DNA from: Poecilobothrus nobilitatus | Lineage: Eukaryota; Arthropoda; Insecta; Diptera; Dolichopodidae | Assembly (NCBI GenBank): GCA_947095535.1 | Contig: OX352772.1 | Coordinates: forward strand, 214,454,222-214,518,221 | DNA: 64,000 nt | Reading direction: 5' to 3' | Part shown: piece after piece, positions 22,363 through 34,764 of the stretch | Layout of the letters: the number at the start of each line of letters is the position of its first letter | Numbering within the stretch: position 1 is the stretch's first letter | Notes under the pieces: generated by a model | What the model saw: the letters and a program-made list of their open reading frames with translations, nothing else | Told to the model about the DNA's origin: nothing | The model's database searches: none | Made by a program: the position numbers and the translations under genes

Positions 22363-24350
22363 TATACCCGTACGATAAGTATCGGGTATAATAAAATTAC
22401 TGATCCGTTTGTAACACCTCAAAATAAGCGAGCTAGATATACCTTCAAAGGTATGGATCGGATCAGAATCTAATTCTGAGTCGATTAAGCCATGTCCGTC
22501 CGTCCGTCCGTCAGCACGCTAACTAAAAAACTAAGAAAGCTAGAACCTTGCAATTTACACAAAATATTCTGCGAGAATTTTGTAGGTTCTCTATTTTTTT
22601 TTGGTTGAGTTCCGACCAAAACTTCGGGTAGCTCCCAAACAACTTACTTTTAGATCTCCACAATTTTTTTGAAATAGAACCATGAAATTTTACCGGCTGA
22701 TAGATATCATAAAAATATTATTTTTATGTTAATATTAATTTTTCTGTAGCCCCACCCGTTAAGGAGCTACAGCCCCGCAAAGTTCGAAAAATATCTATGT
22801 TTAAATTGTTATAACATAAGCTTTATAAGGTATATTTTCAATCTGAAAATTCCAAACGATATAAGCATGTATATAATAAATATATACTTGTGCTATACGG
22901 TGTCTTAATTTACCGTTATGCGAAACTGAATTAATGCAAAATCCTCTAACCCTTCTATAGTCTAAACAGTTTAAATTGGAAACTTGAAATTTTGACAGAA
23001 GTTAGATCTTTGAAAATAAGTAGTCATTTCAGAAATTTTAAGAGTCATTTCAGAAATTTTTTTTGTATCACCCCCCGTTTAGGAGCTGTAAGGGGTCAAA
23101 AACTAAAAATTTCCTATTTTGAAACACCTGTAACTTGAACACCTGTTAAAATTTTTTTGAAGTAATACGTAAAAATTAAAGCTTCCATATTATACTCTTA
23201 TTTCTGTTAACAACTTTTTTTAATAATATAGGGTTACTTTATAATTGACGAAAGTGTTACTTGATTTTTTCAAATTCTCTAACAAATTTTTTTAACGAAT
23301 GTTTTGCATTTTGTTTTTACTCGATAATTTGAAAATGTTGAGGATATAATGCGTAGTACAAAAAATGTAAATAAATAAACAACATAACGGTAGCTTGAAG
23401 AATTTTTAGCTATATGATATTGATATACATACATACTTATATAACATAATGTTTATTTACATATCGTATGTGTCACTGATGAATGAATGATAAGAGTATA
23501 GATGTATATTATATAGCGCCGTATTTACATACATATATTTTATTGTACTTATAAGAAATTATTCTATGAATGGAAATATTTTTAAAGAAATATTGCAATG
23601 TATGGCTATATACTTATAATAATACAAATATACTATGTTTCCAACTTAAACCGTTTAGAAGATAGAAGGGTTAAAGGATTTTGCAATAATTCAGTTTCGC
23701 ATAACGGTAAATTAAGACGCCGTATAGCACAAGTATATATTTATTATATACATGCTTGTAAAGCTCATAATAGCACCTATCAAATTGAAGATATACCTTA
23801 TAGAGCTTGTGTTATAACAATTTAAATATAGAGAATTTTCAAACTTTGGTTGGCTGTAGCTCCTTAACGGGTGGGGCTACAGAAAATTTAATATTACCAT
23901 AAAATTAATATTTTTATGATATCTATCAGCAGTTAAAATTTCATGGCTCTATTTCAAAAAAATTGTGGAGATCTAAAAGTTAGTTGTTCGGGAGCTACCC
24001 GAAGTTTTGGTCCGAACTCAAACAAAAAAAATAGAAAAATAGCTCCCAAAATAATTTGTGTAAATTTCAAGATTCTAGCTTTCTTAGTTTTTGAGGTAGC
24101 GTGCTGACGGGCGGACGCAAGGACATGGCTTAATCGACTCAGAATTTGATTCTGATCCGATCCATACCTTTGAAGGTATATCTAGCTCGCTTATTTCGAG
24201 GTGTTACAAACGGAGGAGTAATTTTATTATACCCGATACTTATCGTACGGGTATAATATTATTGTAAGCAGAGTGACAGGCTGTGAACATACTAACGGTT
24301 CGTACGGGTATCTAAGAGTTGACAAAGGCAACTGTATTCTTCCTCGTTTT
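22363..24350 (+). mobile_element. Family A repeat derivative with 620-bp inverted arms (foldback-like)
   Basis: It has the family A start (TATACCCGTACGAT at 22363) and the family A end (stem-loop and CCTCGTTTT, 24350). Between them, an inverted copy of the first 620 bases (23637-24255 against 22363-22984) replaces the usual last quarter of the unit. The two arms could pair into a long hairpin separated by about 650 bases. The element interrupts the LINE between its endonuclease and RT. Small open frames in the arms are incidental. Confidence 0.85.
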
Positions 24351-25380
24351 TTTATATTTTAAGTATTTTTCTTTTTTAACCATCTTATTTGGATCTATTT
24401 TGTGCGCTCTGTATAACGAGAGTCTAATTTTTAATTTGTCAAGAATAGCTGGTGTAATCCAATTATTATTTCTTAATCTTATCCCATATGTTACTGTACT
24501 GCATTTGTTATGCTTCTTGTATGATTCCAACAAGTTAATCAATTTCAGTAATATGTTTCTCAGTTAGTTTATTAGTTACTTTATCATGCAATTTATGATA
24601 CCTAATCTGTTCTGGTATGTGAAAGCTTTAAATAAGGTTTTAATGTAGTTTTTATCATTTGAATATGCTCTAGGGCACTCTTATGATCAGATATTTCATT
24701 ATCTTCAATTTTATATGAAATTATATGTTGATCCTCTATATTTGATATAATATGATCAATTAGTGTATTAGTTGTAGCTGTTTGTCTTGTACTATATGTT
24801 TTATTTATGATTTTACAGCCGGAAATGTTTAACATATCTACATATCTAATAACAGTGTTTGTTTTTTCAAATAGATTTAGATTTACATCAGTAAAAAAAA
24901 ATGCAGTGTGAGAATCGATCTACCTTTTTTTATAAATATTCAATAAATAAAGTGCTATTTTCATTAGGAGTTTTATATAAAGTACCTATTTTTAGTTTAG
25001 GTTGCATATTTGCATATTTAGTTTGCATATAGGTTGCATATTTAACATTAAAGTGAAGTTATAGTTTTCATCTTTTCCAACTTCATTTCATTTAAGGTTC
25101 CACCTCCATTTCTTTCATTTCTAAAATTAAATATTGCATTAAAGTTTTGTATGTTATATGTATTAACCTCGTTTTCAATAATCCACACTGCCATAAGAAC
25201 GACGATATCAATATCTTTATAACTATGAATTAATGTTTCAAGTTCCAGTAATTTTTATGTCTTATGCTACAAATGTTTAAGTATAAAATATTTAAGTTTC
25301 CTATATTTATTTTGTTTGATTCTGTATTCATAAAACTTGTATTATTAATCATTATGGATTACTTATCATATAATTTCACC
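24351..25380 (-). pseudogene. LINE endonuclease pseudogene
   Basis: The minus-strand order is NILYLNICSIR (about 25270, endonuclease start), the region with FFTDVNLNLFEKTNT (24890, catalytic D/N block GD-N changed to TDVN), INKTYSTRQTATTNTLIDHI (24800) and NEISDHKSALEHI (24690, SDH block), then the start of the RT linker (RLRNNNWITPAILDKLKIRL, 24480). It carries several stops. It matches the same domain at 52197-51400. Confidence 0.75.
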
Positions 25381-25384
25381 AATA

Positions 25385-26040
25385 TTCTCTAATTTTTGCA
25401 GATGTTCTCTGTAATTATTATCAATATGCCACCTGTATGTAGTTAAATCTTTAGCAACCTCTTCATTAGAAATACCTATACTTTCATGACTGTTTATATA
25501 GATTACTCAATTCTTGATAATCAGTCGGTAGTCCTCCCTGATTGATAAATACTTTGATGTGAGTTATTCCATCATAACAAATATCATTCTGCTCATAAAA
25601 ATAAGACAAGTATAATCTCACGTTATTATATATTCTGTGTTCATGAAAATGTGAGAGAGCGCTATAACTAACTATTGAAAGAGTCGTTGGATCAATGAAA
25701 ATGCTTTTTTTGTTTTCTTGAGATGGATTTTTCTTTGTATATTTCTTTTATTCTAGTGGGTTTAATGTTTCTCCTTTAATCCAGTTACCTTGATTAGTAT
25801 TTCTCTTTACTTCTGTGTTTTTATTGCTAACTTTATTCTCAATAGTAATACTCTTAATATTTTTACTAGACGAATTGTCTTGTTTACTTTTAATTTCCCT
25901 ACTATTATTGTTAATATTATTAGTATTGTTGTTATAACTGGAACTAATATTAACGCTATATTTAAAGTTTTCACAAGAAGAACTTTTGTTTACCAATTTT
26001 TGAACATATTCTTGTCTAAAATTAAGGAGTGTAACTAAAT
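25385..26040 (-). pseudogene. LINE ORF1 C-terminal remnant
   Basis: An Asn/Ser-rich segment ends in GNWIKGETLNPLE (25996-25748) and, after a stop, continues as HRIYNNVRLYLSYFY, DICYDGIT and NQGGLPTDYQEL. The same motifs in the same order occur in ORF1 of the LINE at 49160-54550 (NWIKGETLNP, RIYNNVRLFLSYFY, DICYAGIT, NQDGLPTNYKEL). It is therefore a conserved ORF1 C-terminal module shared by two diverged LINEs. Its function is unknown to me. Confidence 0.7.
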
Positions 26041-26100
26041 ATTTTTATTGCTTTTTCTTTACTTTTGACATCATTAATTGGATTAGTACTATTGTTGATA

Positions 26101-26520
26101 TCGCAACTAACTTATATAAACTATATTTATAATTATATATATTCATTTAGATTTGTCTATAGCTAATTATTTTTGAAAAATTATTCAATATATATTAAAC
26201 GGCAATAACTAAACAAACTAAAAGAGGTAATTAACAATACAAAGTAAATTGTAGGTGTTTGTAAAAAAAGTTATTGCTTTTATTTTTTCCAAACAAATAT
26301 AATATACATACATTTGGTTTTGTATATAGCTCAGTTTTTATAAATTGCAATCAAGTTTTTTTTTATTTACTTCAAGGAATAATAACAAGCAAATAAGAAA
26401 CAATAAAAAAAATTACTTACGTTTTTTGTTGTTAGTAAACTTTTAAATGGAACTTGAAGACGAAGTAAACATTGAAGACTACTGTCTTAAGAGAGTAAAT
26501 TATTGTACTAGTTGGCTAGT
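26101..26520. other. Unassigned AT-rich DNA between LINE remnants
   Basis: No coding frame or repeat end could be supported. T-runs and A-runs are present, and either could be the decayed tail of a flanking element. Confidence 0.45.
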
Positions 26521-28670
26521 TATAATTTTCAAATTTATACACTAGTAGTTGCTCTGACCGAAATATGGTTAAGAGAATATGAAAATAAATTTTGAACATT
26601 CCTGATTACTGAATCTATTTCTCAAATCAGCTTGACTCATATGGCGGTGTTTCCATATATATGCATCACAGTATCGATAGCGGGGCCACTTGTGAGGAGA
26701 AATTTGGCAAATCCAACATGCTTGTAGTTAAGTTGTGGAAAGAAAAAATAAACGCAATGTCAATTTACGGATCTCCTGAAACTAATATCTCAGAATTTTT
26801 AGTAAAAATCAATGAGTAGGTTTAAATACTTTAATTCTCGGTGATTTCAATATAAATTTAGTGAACCAAGACAATCGCGAGGTAAAAACTTACATTAACA
26901 ATTTAATTAGTACTGGATATCTTGTATATAATAGAATATCTGATCAATTTGCAACACGTGAAAGTAAAACATCAAATACTATTATTGATCATTTTATAGC
27001 ACATTTAGTGAGGTATAGATGTTTCTTACATATATTAAATACGTCTTCGTCTGACCATCAAATAATTGTGGTTAGTTTTGACTACCAACTTAGTAGAAAT
27101 TAGGTTAGTATATTCAAAACAGTGTTAAATTATGAAAACTTATCTAACAACCGTATGTGGTCTCACTTAGACTTATACAAGCTTAGACTTATACAAACTC
27201 TTATACAAACTTTTACTATATCTTCTCTGAGTTAAGTTCAATTATAAGAGAAAATACTATAAAGATACAAATTGCTGAAAGTAAAAATAAAATGGTTGGA
27301 TGAATAAAGATATCCTTAATAAAATCAAAATTAGGGACTCATACTTCAAATTTATAAAATGTACATGAACGATTCTCATATTTCGAAACTTTATGAGAGT
27401 AGTAAACAGGAAGTTGGAAAGCTAATCAGACAAGCAAAATTCAGATTTTATTCAAATCAAACCACACGGAACCCTAATAACAGTAGAAATCTATGGAATT
27501 TATACAAAAAAATTAAGTTTAATGTTAACGATCCAACCTCTAAATTATAATCAAGGTTCTTGAATGTGACAATAACACAGTAGATAATGATAATGATATT
27601 GCGGAAATCGTTAATAGTTATATTATTAACATAACCGATGAATTAGAGATTCAAAAGAAGGAAATCAACCTAAATTTTTTCAATGGCTTTTTATATAATA
27701 TACAACCAGGTTTTGAATTATGTTATACGGATTTTCAAGAAATTTCAGATGTTATTTCACAATTACGATCAAATGCTGCGGCAGGAATTGACAATATATC
27801 AACAAAATTTATAAAAAAAGTTTTCGTATAAATTGGCTAAGTTTGTAAACCGATAATGATCGTCAGGGTTCCCTGAATCATTAAAAACAGCAATCGTCAC
27901 TCCAATATTTAAAAGCGGGAAAACAGATGTTTTCTCTAATTATCGCTCTAATATCTAACTATTGCCTGTTTTTTAAAAAATATTAAATCGTTATACGAAA
28001 TCGATTATATAATTTCTCTTATAATAACCCAATTCTAGCTAAAGAGCAGTTCGGTTTTGAGAAATATTCGAATACTGTGGCTAGTTTCAGCTTAACCGAT
28101 TTCATTTCAAAAGTTACAGATAATCAAAAATTCGTAGCCCGCGTCTTTTTCGACATTCAGAAAGCTTTTGATTGTGCAAACCACGACATTTTCCTTTTCT
28201 AAACTAAATCTAAATGTAGAACACATAAATTTCTTTCAAAGCTACTTCTTACACTTCTTTAAAATTTACATCAACGATATTGCGCAAATCAACTCGAATG
28301 TCTCTCTTCAACTCTATGCAGATGATGCTGTATTTAAATACGTGGAACAAACTAAAAGTGATTTAACACAATCGACTCAAGAGACCTAGCGGGGATCGAG
28401 AAAGTTTTGGCAAATCAGAGACTACTCCTCAATTTTCGTAAAACTAAAGTAATATTCTTTGATAATAAAAAATTTAATTGCTCTACGATTCACTACGGCA
28501 ACCATACTATTAATTCTGTTAATTGTTTTAAATATCCACGTTTAATCCTCGATGATAAACTGAAATGGTACGATAAGAGAAAATTCTACAACAATATAGC
28601 GATAGAAGTGGAAAAAGCATCCAACAACATGCGTCTCCTATACAACAAAATAAGAATCCTGTCAAATTAA
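26520..28670 (+). pseudogene. LINE endonuclease-RT pseudogene
   Basis: Plus-strand remnant of a CR1/Jockey-like LINE distinct from the others. The endonuclease shows SYGGVSIYMH, LILGDFNINLV (about 26840), SNTIIDHFIAH and SSDHQIIVV. The RT shows FKSGKTDVFSNYRS (27915), the QFGFEKYSNT region (28050), VFFDIQKAFDCAN (28145, catalytic Asp) and LYADDAVFKYVEQ (28312, catalytic YADD), followed by LLLNFRKTKVIFF and LDDKLKW. Frameshifts and stops break it into short frames. It ends abruptly near 28675, where another LINE fragment begins. Confidence 0.8.
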
Positions 28671-28675
28671 AACAT

Positions 28676-30221
28676 GCGATGCAATCTGCCGAACAAAGAT
28701 ATACAGGGACATCTACTAACCTCCTCTTCAGAACAAATATGAAGATGAAGGGAGCATTTCAATGAAATTAATGAAATTAACGAAGTTTTGCAGCAAAAAC
28801 ATGAGGATAAAGAACAAGTTAAAATCAGATCTCGCAGCCGAATGATAACCCGCCATCGATAAGAGAAATTGTAAAAGTGTTGGCAAGACTAAAAGATAAA
28901 AAAGCCGAAGGTATGGATGGTATTCCAGCAGAACTGCTGAAAATAAATCCAGGATACATAGCAGAAGCACTTGACCCTATCCTTAAAGATATATGGAATA
29001 GCGAAACAATACTATTCTCTTAGAAGTCAGGTATCACAATTAAACTTGAAAATTAAACTTGGCGGGGCATCATAGTTCTCAACGCGGTTAACAAAATATT
29101 ATCATTAATTATATTATCCAGAACTGAAGGGAGAATTGAAAATAATTTGCGACAACAAGAAGCTGGCTTTAGAAAAAACCTCCGGTGCATCGATCGATCA
29201 AACACCCTGAGACTGATAGTAGAACAATCAGCAGAATGGAAGTATCCACTTTACATAACATTATATAGGGCGTTTGACACCATCAAACGTAGCGCAATAT
29301 AGAATGCATTAAGAAAAGGGCAATATCAAGCAAAATAATCTGCCTGATTGAAAACATGTACGACAATGCAGAAACAAGAGTTCTACACAGCGGCAAACTA
29401 AGCGAATTACTAAAAATGAAAACAGGGGTAAAACAAGGTTCCCCAATATTGTTCAACTCAGTACTTGACGGCATTTTGAAGGAAGCATCCTCAGCCCCTA
29501 AAGGAATAAATGGAGCATAACCAGTCGCCTGGTACTTTTAGATTATGCAGACGACATAGCCATACTCGCTCACACATATAGAGATATGCAAGGAAAACTT
29601 CAAGTGCTGAACATTAAGTCAAAAGAAGTTGGGCTGAAGATAAACATAAGAAAAACCAAATGGAGGGACAGAAAATAGACCAAAACAATCAATACTGGCA
29701 TTTGGCAGATTATGATCTGTATGGAGATACTTACACCTAACTAGAGGCACCAAAATAAGAATTTTCAATACCAGTGTGAAATCAGTCCTACTTTATGGGA
29801 GCGAGACTTGGTTCTTAAAGGAGTTAACCACCAACAAGCTGCGAACATTTGTGAATAAATGCCTAAGAACCATAGTTCAGATTTCCTGGCAAATTTCCAA
29901 CACGGATAAGTGGTCACTCACGAAACAAGAACCAATAGCACTTAAAATAGAAAGGGAGAAATGGAAGTGGATAAAACAATAATCATAAAGGCACCAAACA
30001 TTATAGCTCGTGAAGCATTAGAGTGGAGAGGGCAAAAGAAAAATAGGAAGACCACGCATGGAGAAAGACAAAACCTTGACATGGAGGAGAACAATATCGA
30101 ACGATATAGAAGAAAACGGTAAAACATAGCCAGAAGTAAAACAAATGGCCCAAAACAGAGTACGATGGGGAGGTATGTGGAAGCCCTATGCTTCTCAAGA
30201 GAGTAAAAGAAAGAAAAAAAA
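28676..30221 (+). pseudogene. 5'-truncated LINE RT of a different family
   Basis: RT blocks in order: KDKKAEGMDGIPAELLK (28895), RQQEAGFRKNLRC (29150), LDYADDIAILAH (29540, catalytic YADD), KINIRKTKW (29640) and VLLYGSETWFLK (29780). The C-terminal GRPRMEKDK...TWRR...NRVRWGGM signature (30040-30180) is typical of a widespread group of invertebrate LINEs. It ends in AGAAAGAAAAAAAA (30207-30221), probably the poly-A tail. The 5' half (endonuclease) is absent, as expected of a 5'-truncated insertion, and stops and frameshifts are frequent. Confidence 0.8.
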
Positions 30222-30224
30222 TTA

Positions 30225-30560
30225 GTTATATTTCTGATAATGTGTAATTCTTTATTGAGAGATTCTCGGTTCATTGGAATATTTAAAATCCTATCTATCA
30301 TTGCATGAAACACTGGAACTTTAATACTAGCTGGATCTCTTCATGTAAAAGGATCAGAATAAGTTTCTTATCTATAAATTTCAAACCGAAATTTGTTGTC
30401 CAAATGTTTAATATCTAATATCTAAAAAATTTATCGCTGTGTCTTGCTCAATTTCCAAAGTGAATTCTATGTTTTTTCCCAATATATAACTCCACTAATT
30501 ATGAAGTTGACTTTCTGTAAAATTGAAAACATAAAAATTTTGCATACATAAAATAAATGC
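30225..30560 (-). pseudogene. Penelope-like element RT remnant
   Basis: The minus strand reads IEFTLEIEQD followed by AINFLDI, then in another frame FRFEIYR (stop where Lys is usual) and VFHAMIDRILNIPMNRESLN followed by KELHIIRNI. This matches the C-terminal RT region of Penelope-like retroelements (INFLDLTI, the IYRKPT region, AFHSMIHRL and the P-N-KEL-II segment). The upstream catalytic blocks and the GIY-YIG endonuclease were not found. It is short and frameshifted, so not functional. Confidence 0.6.
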
Positions 30561-30879
30561 AGACCTCTTAATTTGTTGTAATCTTTTCAAATAAAAAAAA
30601 CTTTATTTGGAAAAATGCTTCTATTGCCTCAAAAAAATTGTTTGTTAGATAAATTAGAAAAATGTTCTATGTCTGGGGTATATTAAATTAGAATAAGATT
30701 GATAACGGAACCTAAAGGTTGTGTTTAAATCAAAAACAGGATTCTCTCTTTCAGAACTTACAAATCTGTTAATTGCCACCCAACGTGGGGCACAAGTGCT
30801 TTTTTTTACTTAAATTGTTTTTAAAGGAAGTGTTGTATAAAAAATTTCTTATAAGAGAAATAAAAATAAAATAAAAAAA
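30561..30879. other. Unassigned DNA left of the family B repeats
   Basis: I could not recognise a gene. The minus-strand frame around 30790 is short and lacks motifs. It may be more decayed Penelope-like sequence. Confidence 0.4.
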
Positions 30880-32885
30880 AGTAAATGTAACAGTAAGTTG
30901 ATGCAACCTACTTATTAATACCCTACACCTGAATAATTCGAATTAAATTAAAAATCCATAAATTTTTTTGGCAGCTGCTTGAACTTCTTCTCTATTCTAT
31001 CTTATTCAACTCAAATTTCAGTAACGTAAAAGAGGCATCCCCTTGGGATATGCATGACACCCCTGTAAAAATTTTTTTATCTTTAAAGTTTTTATCTTTA
31101 TTAATTTCGAAGAATGTTAATCCTTGGGAGGTGTGTGTCAGGTACCCGAATCCGAGGTACCCGAGAAAACATACCAGAACACAATTTTACTAAAATTAAA
31201 GGTTCTACTTTTGTTGGTTTTGGAGATATGCTCGTTGCTCTTGTGCTCGTCCAGAAGTTTCCAAAATACGAATCCATGGTTAAAATTCTTTCAAATGTCA
31301 GTTACCAATTTTACAGAAAAGGAAACATAACAGAACACCTTTTAACTAAAAATAAATGTTCCATCTTTGTTGGTTGTGGAGATATACTCGTTTACTCTGG
31401 GGCTCGTCCGAAAGCTCCCAAGATTTGAACCCATGGACCAAATCCTCACAAATTTCAGAAACATAAATCAAAATGAAGAAACACCGTTCTGCCTAATTTA
31501 AAGGTTATATCTTTGTTGGTTTTGGAGATAATCTCATTTGCTCTGAGGCTCGTTCGGAGGCTTCCAAAATTCAAACCCATGAACCATATCCTCTTAAATT
31601 TCAGAGACATAAGTCAAACGGGAAGGAACATAATTGTAAATAATTTAAAGGTTCTATCTTTGTTGGTTTTGGAGATAATCTCCTTTGCTCTGGGGCTCGT
31701 TCGGAAGCTTCCAATATACGAATCCATGGTTCAAATTCTTTCAAATGTCAGTTTCCAATTTTATAGAAAAGGAAACATAACAGCACACTCTTGTACTAAA
31801 AATGAAGGTTCTATCTTTCTTGGTTGTGGAAATATACTCGTTTGCTCTGGGGCTCGTTCGGAAGCTTCCAAGATCCGAACCAATGAACTAAATCCTCTCA
31901 AATTTCAGAGACTTAAATAAAACATCAAAGAACACTACTCTGCCAAATTTAAAGGTTATACCTTAGTTGGTTTTGGAGATAATCTTATTTGCTCTGGTGC
32001 TCGTTTGGAAGCTTCCAAAATCCAAACCCATGAACCAAATTATCTTGAATTTCAGAGACATAAATCGAACGGGAAGGAACATCATTGTACAAAATTTAAA
32101 GGCTCTATCTTTTTTGATTTTGGAGATAATCTCGTTTGCTCTAGGGCTCCTTCGGAAGCTTTCAAAATCTGAACCCATGAACCTAATCCTCTCAAATTTC
32201 ATAGACCTAAATCAAACATGAAAGAACACCCTTTTGCTAAATTTAAAGTTTATATCTTTGTTGCTTTTTGAGATAATGTCGTTTTCTCTGCGGCTCGTTC
32301 GGAAGCTTCCAAGATCCGAACCCAAGAACCAAATCCTCTGAAATTTCAGAGATTTAAATAAAACATGAAAGAACACCACTCTGTCAAATTTAAAGGTTAT
32401 ATCTTTATTGGTTTTGGAGATAATCTTATTTGCTCTGATGTTCGTTCGGAAGCTTCCAAAATCCAAACCCAAGGACCTAATCTTCTTAAATTTCATAGAC
32501 ATAAATCGAACAGGAAGGAACATCATTATACAAAATTTAAAGGTTCAATCTTTGTTGGTTTTGTATATAATCTCGTTTGCTCCGGAATCATTCGGAAGCT
32601 TCCAGAATCCGAAAACATGAACCGATTTTGTCTAGATACGAACTTAGCGTTCCTTTCGTAATTAGTAACCTACTATATAAATTTCATCAAGATAGCTTTA
32701 TTAGTTTTTGAGTTATCGTGCGAACGGACGGAAGGACGGACAGACGGACGGACATCGTTAAATCGACTCAGGAGGTGATCCTGATTCAGAATGTATATAC
32801 ATGTCCATATCTAACTCGCTTCCTTTTGGTGGTTACAAACACCATATCAAAGTTAATATACCCTATACTTTAGGTGTAGGGTATA
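30880..32885 (-). mobile_element. Hairpin-ended repeat family B, copy 1, with 147-bp tandem repeats
   Basis: The right end is the hairpin TATACCCTA...TAGGGTATA (32857-32885). The left end has a stem-loop (AAGT-TGATGCAACC-TACTT region, 30895) next to AATACCCTACACCTGA, which is an inverted copy of the right end. Next to the right end lie GGTGGTTACAAACACC, a block around CTCAGGAGGTGATCCTGAT (32768) and GGACGG-type tracts. The core (about 31195-32640) consists of roughly ten imperfect 147-bp repeats. The ends parallel family A in order and spacing. This plan matches DINE/Helentron-associated elements with central tandem repeats (inference). It contains no real gene; the open frames are by-products of the repeat. 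Confidence 0.8.
31195..32640. repeat. 147-bp tandem repeat array, block 1
   Basis: About ten imperfect units, each containing GGTT(A/C)TATCTTTGTTGG, a TTTTGGAGATAATCTC block, CTCGTTCGGAAGCTTCC and AAATTTCAGAGAC. The unit starts are spaced at 147 bases where measured (for example 33298, 33445, 33592 in the next block). Units here have diverged more than those of block 2. Because 147 is divisible by three, open frames persist across units without being genes. Confidence 0.9.
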
Positions 32886-33083
32886 ACAATTATTAAAAGT
32901 GTTATATTACCATAAAAGGAACGAAGATACAACAATAGGAAGTAAAATTTGTGGAACCAAAGAGCAAAGCAGACAACCTGACGATTGTTTAAGGACACCA
33001 CCTGCTTCAGCAAATCAAATTAATGAAGTTTATAATTTATACTAAGTTTTTTAAATTAAAGAGAACTAATTTAATTTTTGAAC
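32886..33083. repeat. 198-bp spacer, copy 1 of 2
   Basis: Nearly identical to 43226-43423, with only a few substitutions. Each lies between the right end of one family B element and the left end of the next. A plus-strand frame of about 48 codons (RNEDTTIGSK, then QSRQPDDCLRTPPASAN) stays open to a TAA in both. It could be a fragment of an unknown coding sequence. The spacer shows that element plus spacer was duplicated as a block. Confidence 0.85.
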
Positions 33084-34222
33084 AAGTAAATGTAACAGTA
33101 AGTCGATGCAACCGACTTATTAATACCCTACATCTGATTTGGATTTGGAAAGTTCTATCTTTGTTGGTTTTGGAGATATACTCGTTTGCTCTGGGGCTCG
33201 TCCGGAAGCTTCCAAGATTTGAACCCATGGACCAAATCCTCACAAATTTCAGAAACATAAATCAAACATGAAGGAACACTATTCTGCCTAATTTAAAGGT
33301 TATATCTTTGTTGTTTTTGGAGATAATCTCATTTGCTCTGGGGCTCGTTCGGAAGCTTCCAAAATTTAAACCCATTGACCATATCCTCTTTAATTTCAGA
33401 GACATAAATCAAACGGGAAGGAACATAATTGTAAATAATTTAAAGGTTCTATCTTTGTTGGTTTTGGAGATAATCTCGTTTGCTCTGGGGCTCGTTCGGA
33501 AGCTTCCAAAATCCGAACCCTAGGACCAAATCCTCTCAAATTTCAGAGACCACAATCAAACATGAAAGAACACCATTCTGCCGAATTTAAGGGTTATATC
33601 TTTGTTGTTTTTGGAGATAATCTCATTTGCTCTGGGGCTCGTTCGGAAGCTTCCAAAATTTAAACCCATTGACTATATCCTCTTTAATTTCAGAGACATA
33701 AATCAAACGGGAAGGAACATGATTGTAAATAATTTAAAGGTTATATCTTTGTTGGTTTTGGAGATAACCTCGTTTGCTCTGAGGCTCGTTCGGAAGCTTC
33801 CAAAATCCGAACCCTAGGACCAAATCCTCTCAAATTTCAGAGACCTCAATCAAACATGAAAGAACACCATTCTGCCGAATTTAAAGGTTATATCTTTGTT
33901 GTTTTTGGAGATAATCTCATTTGCTCTGGGGCTCGTTCGGAAGCTTCCAAAATTTAAACCCGTTGACCATATCCTCTTTAATTTCAGAGACATAAATCAA
34001 ACGGGAAGGAACATAATTGTAAATAATTTAAAGGTTCTATCTTTGTTGGTTGTGCAGATAATCTCGTTTGCTGTGGGGCTCGTTCGGAAGCTTCTAAAAT
34101 ACGAATCCATGGTTCAAATTCTTTCAAATGTCAGTTTCCAATTTTATAGAAAGGGAAACATAACAGCACACTCTTGTACTAAAAATAAAGGTTCTATCTT
34201 TGTTGGTTGTGGAGATATACTC

Positions 34223-34764
34223 TGTAATATGCCACTCCAATATACTAAAATCATAACAATAAACATTATATTAATTTTGTATTTCTTTTTACTTTCAATT
34301 CCATTTCTTTTTAACTATAAATAAATTAGGTTAAATCATGAATAATGTAACATATGGTTTACATATGTTTAAAATTAAATATCATATTGCAATAATGAAC
34401 CAAAATATACTAACTATAAATAATGAAGGTTACTTCAAAATATATAAACAAAGAAAGTAGAATTAAGTTATCATATTGCAATATTGAACTAAAATATTTT
34501 GTAAATGCATACTGTTTTGCATTGCCAGCATGATACTTGACATATTTATCTATTTTGATAATAATCATTTTTTTAGGCTATTTTGTAATAAATATTGTTT
34601 TAGAATGTAAGAAAATAGAATGTAAGAAAATAAATTGTATAAAAGACTTTCTTTTACAAAAAAGAGAGATTACTATTTCAAATTTTACACTTTACACAAA
34701 TAACGTTAAATAAAACAACTTCTGTGTTTAAATTAACCCTTTTTCTATATTACAAAATATTACG
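34223..34764 (+). repeat. Ty3/Gypsy LTR, T1 copy
   Basis: It begins TGTAATATGCC exactly where the satellite sequence breaks off (after GGAGATATACTC) and ends around TATTACG. It is followed at 34766 by TGGTGTCAGGTGTGGGG, which resembles the complement of a leucine tRNA 3' end (primer-binding site). It recurs at 37099 and 39985. No 3' LTR is present because the element is truncated. Confidence 0.7.

Larger units (their letters stand above)
20668..26100 (-). mobile_element. Decayed minus-strand LINE, split by a hairpin repeat
   Basis: A non-LTR retrotransposon related to the one at 49160-54550. The 3' T-run (A-run on its own strand) is at about 20668-20680. RT pieces lie at 20980-22362, endonuclease at 24351-25380 and the C-terminal part of ORF1 at 25385-26040. 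A family A repeat (22363-24350) interrupts the linker between endonuclease and RT. The 5' part of ORF1 is missing or unrecognisable. Frames are broken throughout. Confidence 0.8.

Noticed and set aside
23598..23825. 75-codon open frame in the right arm of the foldback repeat
   Set aside because: Falls in inverted repeat sequence that is non-coding in the other family A copies.
24319..24567. 82-codon plus-strand hydrophobic open frame
   Set aside because: Antisense shadow of the LINE endonuclease-RT linker on the minus strand.
33308..34324. Several 70-142 codon open frames with nearly the same protein in 31114-34324, 36478-37200, 39364-40086 and 43363-45050
   Set aside because: They repeat with the 147-bp satellite, whose length is a multiple of three, and occur on both strands. 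They have no domain or conserved start.
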